From UMGS1696 sp964430105 (GTDB lineage: Bacteria > Bacillota > Clostridia > Oscillospirales > CAG-272): 38,152 bases of DNA. The stretch covers positions 1-38,152 of the forward strand of contig CAYSEF010000018.1 of the NCBI GenBank assembly GCA_964430105.1, written 5' to 3'. Position numbers and translations under genes: made by a program. This document shows positions 26,314-34,800 of the stretch, piece by piece. Under the pieces are notes generated by a model. That model saw nothing but the letters and a program-made list of their open reading frames with translations, was not told where the DNA came from and searched no databases. Numbering within the stretch: the stretch's first letter is position 1; each line of letters opens with the position of its first letter.

Positions 26314-26367
26314 AGACACATGTATAAGATAATTAAAGCTGATTAAAAAAGAAAGGTAAAAGGTTAT

Positions 26368-27849
26368 ATGGGAAAAGCTAATAAAGTAATTGGCATGATT
26401 TTATTGTGTATGCTTACAGCAATAAGTGTCGGATGCAGTAACACGAATGAGCAAAGCGAAATAGAAGATAGCTTGGTTAATGATGTTGTAAGCGACACTT
26501 CCAGTGACAACTCGGAATCCCTTACAGAAGAACTTAACAGTGAAAAAATATCTGAAACAGAATATTCACTTCCGTCAAAAAATTTTGAAGGCTATGATTT
26601 TAAGATTCAAATGCGTTCCGGTTATTGGACTCCACAGGATGTTTATGCTGAGTCTACAAACGGAGAAGCGTTGAATGATGCGGTATATGCCCGAAATTCA
26701 GAGATCAGCAGGAAGTACAATGTTAATATTATCGCTGATGTAACAACTCTTGGAAGTAACGATTACAGAGAAGATGTAAAGACAACTGTACTTGCAGGTG
26801 ATGTTGGCTATGATTGCTATATGATGTGCTTGTATGATGCGGCTAAAAACAGTATAAATGGTGTGTGGCTTGACATAAACACAGTGGATTACATAGATTT
26901 TGATAAGGAGTGGTGGAATGGCGAACAAATCAGATCACTCTCTATTGATAACAAACTGTATTATGCGGCATCTCTTGGCGTCAATGCTTATAATGCTACT
27001 CGTATGGTGTACTTTAACAAAAACATTATCGCGGATCGACAGCTGGAAAATGTTTATCAGACAGTAAAGGATGGCAAATGGACTTATGATAAACTTCATG
27101 AAATGTCGTCAAAGGCATATGAGGATCTTAATGGAGATGGTGTTATGGACAATACAGACCAATTCGGACTTGTGGGTCAGTATCTTGTCGGAAGATCACT
27201 TTACTTCGCTTCCGGTGAGCATATGATTTTAAAGGACGAAAATGATATTCCATATATTGCTGTTGGTAATGAACGTTCAGTTGATGTATTTACTAAGATT
27301 TCAGATATGCTTTCGGATTCAAACTCATTTTATCATGGACCTGATGAAGACTGTATCAACATGTTTAAAGATGGCAGAGCATTGTTTCTTTCTGAAGTTC
27401 TTGAAAAAACACTCCAATTCCGTGAAATTGAGGTTGATTATGGTATTATTCCTTCTCCGAAGTATAATGAAGATCAGGAAAATTACGTTCAGTATGCTGA
27501 TGGAAACTGTACAACAGGTATTTGCATACCCTATAACGCAGAGGATCCGGATAGAACAGGTTTTGTACTTGAAGCTATTGCGTATGAATCAATGGATACA
27601 GTTCTTCCCGCTTTCTATACAAAGTGTTTAACAGGCAGAAATCTTCGTGATGCCGAATCCGAAGAAATGTTGAGTATTATTTGTGATACATGGACGCTTG
27701 ACCTTGGAAATATTTACAAGTGGGGCGGGCTTAATGATGGTATTACAGATGCCTTGAAGGACGGTGGTCAGCTTATGTCCACGCTTGAATCGCTCAGAAG
27801 CGCTACCGAATCTGAGATTGCTATCGCAGTAGAGACGTATAAGAAATAA
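26368..27849 (+). CDS. Solute-binding lipoprotein of an ABC importer
   Basis: Extracellular substrate-binding protein anchored by lipid. The signal peptide ends in a lipobox, ISVGC, with the lipidated Cys at 23. An acidic, Ser/Thr-rich linker (residues 24-65) follows, then the periplasmic-binding fold similar to family 1 sugar-binding proteins (YDFKIQMRSG, DVKTTVLAGDVGYDCYM, NKLYYAAS, MVYFNKNII, DLNGDGVMDNTDQFG). The DLNGDG...D segment resembles a calcium loop. No permease or ATPase gene is near, so it would share a membrane complex coded elsewhere. AAAGG lies upstream of the ATG. Ligand is unknown; the CE15-like neighbour suggests a carbohydrate. Confidence 0.87.
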   Translation: MGKANKVIGMILLCMLTAISVGCSNTNEQSEIEDSLVNDVVSDTSSDNSESLTEELNSEKISETEYSLPSKNFEGYDFKIQMRSGYWTPQDVYAESTNGEALNDAVYARNSEISRKYNVNIIADVTTLGSNDYREDVKTTVLAGDVGYDCYMMCLYDAAKNSINGVWLDINTVDYIDFDKEWWNGEQIRSLSIDNKLYYAASLGVNAYNATRMVYFNKNIIADRQLENVYQTVKDGKWTYDKLHEMSSKAYEDLNGDGVMDNTDQFGLVGQYLVGRSLYFASGEHMILKDENDIPYIAVGNERSVDVFTKISDMLSDSNSFYHGPDEDCINMFKDGRALFLSEVLEKTLQFREIEVDYGIIPSPKYNEDQENYVQYADGNCTTGICIPYNAEDPDRTGFVLEAIAYESMDTVLPAFYTKCLTGRNLRDAESEEMLSIICDTWTLDLGNIYKWGGLNDGITDALKDGGQLMSTLESLRSATESEIAIAVETYKK

Positions 27850-27856
27850 ATAAAAC

Positions 27857-27900
27857 AAAGCTGCCACTCGTTATTTGGGTGACAGCTTTTTGTGTTTTTT
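27857..27900. terminator. Terminator between lipoprotein and recombinase genes
   Basis: AAAGCTGCCAC and GTGACAGCTTT pair with one mismatch around an 11-base loop, followed by TTGTGTTTTTTT. It ends the plus-strand transcript and may also serve the converging recombinase gene. Confidence 0.85.
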
Positions 27901-27920
27901 TGTAGGATTTGGTTTACTTA

Positions 27921-30038
27921 TTAGGATTCAAGCTGTTTGCCGAGGAAGGTTGCGGCTGTTTGAATAAGCTTTGCTTCAAGCTCCGGAGAGGGACCGTTTT
28001 CGTCTGTTTTGATAGAGGCAACACATCCGGAAATATCACCCTCTGTGATAATAGGCATCATACAGCTTATCGGAAGTCCCCCTTCGACAATACTTGTGCA
28101 GTGATCCTTATCGGCAGTGTAGAATTGGCGATTCTCAATTATCTGCTCGGCTTCCGAGGTAATGCTTTTATCGTTATATTCACGTTTCGGAATACCTGCA
28201 CAAGCAATCACTGCGTCACGATCACATATAACGACCGCTATTCCGCAAGTTTTATGAAGTGTTTCAGCATACTGTGAGGCAAATTGAGCAAGCTCTCCTA
28301 TAGGTGAATATTTTTTGAAAATGACCTCACCTTCTCGATCAGTGTAAATCTCCAACGGGTCGCCGTCACTGATGATATTGGAAGTGAGAATTTTGTCTGC
28401 GTGCTTTGGTGAGGACTGAACTACAACGACTGATTCTACTTCATCGGGTGTTTTCTTGTAGCGGAGCAGGGTGTCTATGTCCGTTTTCAGCTGTACATCC
28501 ATGTGATCTTCGTAAACCTTGACTTTTTCGATTATGAATTGCAGATCGTTTCTGTCGAGTTTGTCTTTGGCGAGAATGTCATCGAATAATTCCATTGCGT
28601 TTTTTGAGGCAAGATTTACACGCTCTATCATGTTTCTATTGTCTTTTGTCAGTTCTATTTGTTTTGTGATTCCTTCAATTCTGTTTATTAACTCAGCTTC
28701 AAGTTCATCGTAGGTTTCGTTAAGCATTTCTTCGTGTTCGGTATGCTTCATTATATCGCGTATGCGCTGGCGTTTTGTTGCTTTAAGCTCATTTTGAAGA
28801 TCGGTTAGACTTTTTTCAAGATTTGCAAGGCTTTGTTCTGTTTCTGTGATGTTATCTGATTTCATCTCTAAGTCTTTGTTTAGGCGTTCAAGCATTTCTG
28901 CGGAATTTTCTTTCAATAATCGCACATATTCCTTTAAGACTTCATCAAGCATATCAACACGAATATGATGGCTGGTGCAGGCTTTGAGTCCTCGACGGTG
29001 GTATAGACCACATCTGTAAGCATCAGCAAGATTTGCACGGCTCATTGCGAACATCGGAGAACCGCAGTCACCACATTCGAGAAAGCCTGAATACACGTTG
29101 TCGTTCTTTTTTACACCACGATAATTTGAAGTTGTACGCTGTTCACGAAGTGACCGAGCTACTGAAAATGTTTTATTGTCGATGATTGGGCTGTGGTGAT
29201 TCTCAAAAATGAGGTGTTCTTCTGCGTTCTGCTTAATGTCCGATCCGTTTATTTTTTTGCGTGTGTATTTTCCCTGTCGAAGTGTACCGATATAAAAATC
29301 GTTGTCAAGGATAGTTTGAACTGTGACAATAGACCACGTTTGCTTTACATTGCGATGATATTCGTCACCCGCCGCTTCCTTTCGTTCCCTTTCAGCCATT
29401 CGTGGAGTAGGAATACATTCGTCAGTAAGATGATTTGCGATTCTTTTGTATCCCCAGCCATCAATGTACAGTTTGAAAATCAGTCGTACTATGTCTGCTT
29501 CCGTTGGAACTATTTCAAATTGCCCATGCTTGTCGATAATATATCCATACGGAGCAGCACATATCCACTTGCCTTCTTCCTGTCGTCTTTTTATAACAGA
29601 TTTCACTTTTTTTGATGTGTCTGTGACCGGCATTTCGTTAATGAGAAATTGGAATTGTATTTTCAGCCAATCGTCATCATTGGGAAAGTCAATATTCTCT
29701 CCGATTGAGATAATACGCACTCCCGCATCACGCAGATCCTCAAGTTCAACAAGGCCACGCGAATTTCGACGTGCAAAACGTGAAAAATCCTTGACAATCA
29801 GAATATCGATATCATGTGACATCAGCTTTCGACGCATGATTTGATAGTTTTCACGTTGCTCAAAGGTATAGCCTGAGCGATCTCTGTCTTCATAGAAGGT
29901 CAGTGTGCTATTTGGAAATTTCTGTTTAACAAAAGCTGTGATTATTGATTTTTGGTTCTCTATCGATACGTTGTCACGGTCGAGTTCTTCATCGACTGAA
30001 ATACGGCAATATCCTGCGATTTTTTGTTTATCTATCAA
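27921..30038 (-). CDS. Large serine recombinase fused to SpoVT C-terminal region
   Basis: A 705-residue site-specific recombinase with an unexpected C-terminal regulatory domain. Order: resolvase catalytic domain (7-150; YCRISVDEE with catalytic Ser14, DFSRFARR), recombinase domain (about 170-280; PYGYIIDKHGQFEIVP), zinc ribbon (about 320-350; CGDCGSPM and CGLYHRRGLKAC), long coiled coil (about 370-470), then from residue 559 a stretch matching SpoVT from the middle of its AbrB domain to its end: GDPLEIYTDREGEVIFKKYS, then a GAF domain (VVICDRDAVIACAG) and an ending like TAATFLGKQLES. SpoVT is a forespore regulator. Start is TTG at 30038 with AGGGAGA nine bases upstream. No integrase accessory or phage genes are adjacent, so it is either a solitary domesticated recombinase or the end of an element. 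Confidence 0.9.
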   Translation of the reverse strand: MIDKQKIAGYCRISVDEELDRDNVSIENQKSIITAFVKQKFPNSTLTFYEDRDRSGYTFEQRENYQIMRRKLMSHDIDILIVKDFSRFARRNSRGLVELEDLRDAGVRIISIGENIDFPNDDDWLKIQFQFLINEMPVTDTSKKVKSVIKRRQEEGKWICAAPYGYIIDKHGQFEIVPTEADIVRLIFKLYIDGWGYKRIANHLTDECIPTPRMAERERKEAAGDEYHRNVKQTWSIVTVQTILDNDFYIGTLRQGKYTRKKINGSDIKQNAEEHLIFENHHSPIIDNKTFSVARSLREQRTTSNYRGVKKNDNVYSGFLECGDCGSPMFAMSRANLADAYRCGLYHRRGLKACTSHHIRVDMLDEVLKEYVRLLKENSAEMLERLNKDLEMKSDNITETEQSLANLEKSLTDLQNELKATKRQRIRDIMKHTEHEEMLNETYDELEAELINRIEGITKQIELTKDNRNMIERVNLASKNAMELFDDILAKDKLDRNDLQFIIEKVKVYEDHMDVQLKTDIDTLLRYKKTPDEVESVVVVQSSPKHADKILTSNIISDGDPLEIYTDREGEVIFKKYSPIGELAQFASQYAETLHKTCGIAVVICDRDAVIACAGIPKREYNDKSITSEAEQIIENRQFYTADKDHCTSIVEGGLPISCMMPIITEGDISGCVASIKTDENGPSPELEAKLIQTAATFLGKQLES

Positions 30039-30077
30039 TGATATATGTCTCCCTTTTTGGAGTTATATATTATTATT

Positions 30078-30107
30078 GTACCATAGAAAGTAGAGTATTT
30101 TCAATGT
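30078..30107 (-). promoter_or_regulatory. Promoter of the recombinase gene
   Basis: On the minus strand TTGAAA and TACAAT with an 18-base spacer lie about 40 bases before the TTG start. Confidence 0.6.
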
Positions 30108-30278
30108 CAGTACGAAAATGCCAAAAATTGATAGATAAATTTGAAATAGTTGGAATATATTCAGCCGAATGATTCATAATTATACGGATATTTGATGGAT
30201 AATTATGTGTATACGAATGAAATAAATTTGCAGTTGAAAATATATTGCTTGAGGAGTATTGAATTATTGAGTTGAGAT

Positions 30279-30295
30279 AGTTTATTGTATAAACT
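30279..30295. repeat. Perfect inverted repeat in the recombinase/surface spacer
   Basis: Two 7-base arms, AGTTTAT and ATAAACT, flank a TGT centre. The odd-length symmetric site is of operator size and could bind a dimeric regulator, or be part of a recombination site. Confidence 0.5.
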
Positions 30296-30538
30296 GTTTA
30301 ATGACAGACGTAAATATTTGGGTATAGTGTCTACATATGTCATTTATGTACTGCTACGGGTATTGTTTTTGTGTTTGAAAAAATACTGATGTGTCGCGCA
30401 AAAATTATGCAAAGATATACAGCTATAAGAAAAACTGAATGCGGGCGAATTAATAAATATTGATTGATGGCGTTTAAATAATGTCATAGTAGCACAAATT
30501 TTTGTAAAAAAATGATAAAAAAATTTCCAATAAAATGC

Positions 30539-30567
30539 TTTACGAATAACCCTCTATATGTTATAAT
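30539..30567 (+). promoter_or_regulatory. Candidate promoter of the surface-protein locus
   Basis: TTTACG at 30539-30544 and TATAAT at 30562-30567 with a 17-base spacer. It is 170 bases before the first gene of the locus. Confidence 0.55.
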
Positions 30568-30737
30568 ATTTAACAATCACAGATTATGGTAAAAATCGTG
30601 TAAAATTTCAGCGAATAATTATTATTAGACAACACGGATTGTTTGTATGTTGAAGTTTTAACACATTACATATTGTTTTATAGTTAGTATATAAAAGTAA
30701 ATTATATTATTTAGCTCTATAAAAAGGCTGGTAACTC

Positions 30738-31202
30738 ATGAATCAGAAGGAATTGAAGCATTTAAAAAGGGCAGAGCTTTTGGAGATGCTTATTCAACTG
30801 AAAAAAGAAAATGATGCTCTTAGTTTGCAGCTGGAAGATACACAAAGACAACTTAAAGATAGAAAAATACAACTTGCTCAGGCCGGTTCGATGGCAGAGG
30901 CGGCGCTCAAGTTAAATGGTGTATTTGAAGCTGCCGATAATGCTGCGGCGCAGTACCTTGAGAGTTTGCAATATGCTACATCGAATCAGAAAAAGTATTG
31001 TGACAGTATGATTGCAGAAACTCAAAAGAAATGTCAGAAAATGTTGGATGATACTGAATCGAAGTGTCAAAAAGAAATTCAGTTGACTCAGAAAAAATGC
31101 ATGGCAATTATAAATAAGATGAAGGAATTGTGTAAAGCACATCCTGATCTTGCTTATACTGCTATAAGGTCGCTCAGGAGTGAGAAAAATGTCAAAAAGT
31201 AA
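30738..31202 (+). CDS. Small coiled-coil protein of the surface locus
   Basis: A 154-residue hydrophilic protein with no signal peptide or membrane segment. Residues 5-50 (KHLKRAELLEMLIQLKKEND onward) and 85-135 are predicted coiled coil from the heptad pattern. The centre contains AGSMAEAALKLNGVFEAADN, a segment I have seen in small proteins next to pilin and signal peptidase genes of Clostridia. Five of its six cysteines lie in the second coil (residues 94-129). Four are followed by a Lys-rich context, KKCQK type. Function is unknown; its place directly before the signal peptidase suggests an assembly or export role in the cytoplasm. Confidence 0.75.
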   Translation: MNQKELKHLKRAELLEMLIQLKKENDALSLQLEDTQRQLKDRKIQLAQAGSMAEAALKLNGVFEAADNAAAQYLESLQYATSNQKKYCDSMIAETQKKCQKMLDDTESKCQKEIQLTQKKCMAIINKMKELCKAHPDLAYTAIRSLRSEKNVKK

Positions 31203-31779
31203 GAATAAAGTGAGCAATATTCCTGAGATAGATGAGCTTGAAAAAGAACTGAAAAGAGTAAACTATAACCGTAGATACGGTGCGGTACTCAGAAGTACGA
31301 TATATACTTTGATTGTAGTAGCTGCAGTTGCTGTTTTGGTTGCAACACTTTGGATGCCCGTTCTTCAGATTTACGGCAGCTCTATGTACCCGACGTTAAA
31401 GGAAGGTGAAATAGTTGTATCGGTCAAAGGCTCTGATTTTGAACAGGGAGATCTTATTGCGTTTTATATTGGAAATAAACTACTTATTAAAAGATATATT
31501 GCAGGGCCCGGTGATTGGGTAAACATTGACGAGGATGGAAATGTATATGTCAATGATGAACTTTTAGATGAACCGTACCTGACTGAAAAGGCTTTTGGTG
31601 AATGTGATTTGGAATTACCATATCAGGTTCCGGAATCCAGATATTTTTTGATGGGTGACCATAGATCTACTTCTGTTGACTCGAGAAGTACAACAGTAGG
31701 TTGTGTAGCTGAGGAACAGATAGTAGGACGAATTGTTTACTGTATTTGGCCACTTTCGGAATTTAGAAAAGTGGAATAA
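31189..31779 (+). CDS. Type I signal peptidase
   Basis: Membrane serine protease that cleaves signal peptides on the outer face. The 196-residue protein has one N-terminal transmembrane segment (about residues 35-58), the catalytic Ser in YGSSMYPTL (near 67), the catalytic Lys in LLIKRYIAGPGD (near 104), and the C-terminal box MGDHRSTSVDSR, a variant of the usual GDNRxxSxDSR. ATG 31189 was chosen because AGGAG lies eight bases upstream; the in-frame GTG at 31180 overlaps that site. It overlaps the coiled-coil gene by 14 bases, so they are coupled. Placed right before the giant surface protein gene, it is probably dedicated to it or to pilins downstream. Confidence 0.9.
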   Translation: MSKSKNKVSNIPEIDELEKELKRVNYNRRYGAVLRSTIYTLIVVAAVAVLVATLWMPVLQIYGSSMYPTLKEGEIVVSVKGSDFEQGDLIAFYIGNKLLIKRYIAGPGDWVNIDEDGNVYVNDELLDEPYLTEKAFGECDLELPYQVPESRYFLMGDHRSTSVDSRSTTVGCVAEEQIVGRIVYCIWPLSEFRKVE

Positions 31780-31884
31780 TTATTGATTTTATAAATAAAT
31801 CAACACATATTTTAAGACAGAGAATAATTCATTTTGAGGATATGTGTTTTACTGTAGTTTGAATTTTACGAAAGGATGATGCGT

Positions 31885-34800
31885 ATGAGATATAATATTG
31901 CAAACAGTGTTGAGCAATATAGTAAAAAGCATTCTCATAATAAATTATGGCTTAAAGTTGTAGGCGTACTTGGAAGTATAGTGGTGTTCTGCACAACTTA
32001 TGCTTTAATCCTTCCGGCGATTACTTTGGAGAATGAAGCATACTGTGGCATAGAAGAACATCTGCATGATGATAGTTGTTATAGACAGATCACTACAGAG
32101 ACTGTTTTGGCTTGTGAGGCAATTGCACCGCATGAACACACTGATGAATGTTTCAGTGAAGACGGTGTAATTAGTTGCGGTTATGCTGATTTTTTGATTC
32201 ATACTCATAACGATGACTGCTATAACTCACTTGGAGAATTGGTATGTCCTTTGGAGGAGCATGATTTTCATATTCATGATGAAAACTGCTTGTCGGAAGT
32301 GATTTCTTCGATTATAGATGACGAAGTATCGGATGAAATATTCGAAATAACTGAAATAACTGAAATATCTGAAATAGATGAAACAGATGAAATATCTGAA
32401 ACAGATGAAATATCTGAAATTGAAGCCGATACTGCTGACAAAGTTTTGATTTGTACCTTAGATGAAAACGAAGGACACGAACATACTGATGAATGTTTGG
32501 AGTACGAGAGTGTACTCACTTGTGAAATCGATGAAGCTGAGTCACATAGTCACGATGAAGCTTGCAGTGTTGAGGTAGTTGATTACAGCAATCTTATTTG
32601 CACAGAGCTTGAAACAGAAGCGATTACACATGAACATACGGAAAAATGTTACGCAGAAGTACTCGATATTGATAATCCTGTTTGCGGACTTGAGGAAGAT
32701 GCAGAACATACTCATGACGATACATGCTATGGTAATATCGTAGACTATGATACATTGCTTTGCGATATAGAGCCTGTCGAAGGTCATGCTCATGATGATA
32801 GCTGTTACGGTGTTTGTGATGAGATGCTTTGTACACTTGAAGAATCTCAAGGACACGTTCACGGTAACGAATGTTATGAATTGATTCCTACAGGCAACTA
32901 TATTTGCGGACTCGAAGAAGCTGAGCTTCATGTACATGATGAATCGTGCTTTGAAGCTGTTGTCGAGGATGAACAGGAAAAAGAACCTGAAGAATCCGAA
33001 GAAGTTCCGGAAGAACCTTCTCTGCCGAAATATACTTGCGGAATGATAGAAGTTTCTCGTCTGCACGTTCATAATGATGCACTGTGCTATGATGAGGAAG
33101 GCAACCTTATCTGCGGATTGATCGAGGTATATGAGCATATTCACGATTATACCTGCTTTGCTGAGTCTGAAATAACAGATTTTAAGCTTACTTGCGATTT
33201 TGCGGAGAATTTATCTGAAACAGAAGAAACAGAAGAAACAGAAGAAATCGGTGAAACTGTAGAGGAAACTGAAAATCTTGAAGAAGCACACGAACATAGC
33301 AAGCTGTGTTACGGTGAGTGGGAACTGATATGCACAACCGAAGAACATATGCATACCGAAGAATGTTTTGTTGATCCCAATCCGGAAGCCAAATCGGGAT
33401 TATACATTTTCTCCGATGATAATGTATATGTGGAAGTACAGCTCCCAGAGGATACAACTGTTCCGAAGGATGCACAGCTGGTAGTAACACCTTTGAGTGA
33501 TGAAAATGAAAGCTATGCTGATTATGTTGCTCAGGCAGAGGAAAAATTTGGTGGTGAGATAGCGAATATCGCACTTTATGATATCAGCTTCTACACATCC
33601 GAGGGTGAATATATTCCTGTTGGTGAAACTGCAAATATTTCTATGGCGTTTGTTGAATGTCCTGTTGACAAGGAAGCGAACGTGGGAATCATACATTTCG
33701 ACGACGAAGCAGATGAGCCGATTCTTATCGATGACTTCCGAATCGTTGAAGAAAAAATCGAAATGTTCGTTGAAAAGGCAAAGGAAATCAGCGAAGATGT
33801 CATTGAAGAAATACAGGATATAGGTGATGCTCAAATAATGCAGTCCGGCTTCTCGATACAAAGTGTTGTTGATGCAGTCGTAGCTTTTGTTAAGCCTGAT
33901 GATGTTGAAACAACCGAAATCGATGAGAATGAAACTGTAAGTGAAGTCAGAACTGTAGTTGAATTCACGACTGACGGTTTCTCGGTATTCGCAGTAGTGC
34001 AGATTGATTTTACAAAAGAGTACGGTACTTATATTTTAAAAGATGTTGAGGCAGATAATCTTGACGGAATGACTTTTGTGATTTCTACTTCAACTGCTAT
34101 AACCAACAAAGCCGACGAAACAAACTCCCATCGTGCGCTAACTTCCGATATTGTTAGTTTTGAGCCAAACACTGACAAAATTCTTGACAATATGCACCTT
34201 GCGGCAGGGAATGTTGACAACAACGGAGATATCGTTACTGTTAAATCAAGCTCCATTGAAAAATATCTCTGGAAATTTGAAAAGGTTGAAAACAATGTTT
34301 ACTACATACAGTCGGTAGCAACGGGCGAATATTTGCATATTGGTCAAAACGGCGCAAATGCACATACTTCTCCTAATAAAAAATATAAGATTACTGTGAC
34401 AGTAAATGATGATAAGACTGTAGTCTTGAAAGGTGAAACTGGCAGAATATTAGCGTACGATGATGAGAATGCTAAATCTATCTTTACAGCTGATGATAAT
34501 AACCCAGGCGATAGAGGAAATTTCGTTCTGTCATCTCTCGGAGTTGCTACAAATGGACTTGAAGCAGGCCCAAATCTTAATGGAGTGACTGCTGTTATTT
34601 CTATCAGGGATGCGCTTGATGGCAAATATTACGCAATTTCAAGTGATGATGCAACTGATAAGGGTGTTAATGGGAATAAAAAAGCTTTGAACGCGGAACA
34701 GGTTCAGCGTGTTGGAGATACTGTATACATAACGCCGGACAACAACAAGTTGCTTTGGACATTCCATTTGGTTGGTGAAAATACCTATACGATTGAATCT

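Larger units (their letters stand above)
30039..30737. other. 699-base AT-rich intergenic region
   Basis: Divergent spacer between the recombinase and the surface locus. On the minus strand TTGAAA and TACAAT (spacer 18) form a promoter for the recombinase at about 30078-30107. A perfect inverted repeat AGTTTAT-TGT-ATAAACT lies at 30279-30295. A promoter for the surface locus is at 30539-30567, leaving a 5' leader of about 160 bases in which I recognise no riboswitch. Short open frames have no convincing ribosome binding site. Confidence 0.6.

Noticed and set aside
30194..30274. 26-codon ORF in the recombinase/surface spacer
   Set aside because: No proper ribosome binding site and no neighbour-based support.
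32344..32424. CRISPR-like repeats
   Set aside because: Units are 9 bases, contiguous and in frame within a gene, with no spacers.
32542..33144. 200-codon open frame on the minus strand within the giant protein gene
   Set aside because: It is a by-product of the repetitive, stop-poor complement of the Cys/His repeat array. It has no ribosome binding site and lies wholly inside a well-supported gene.
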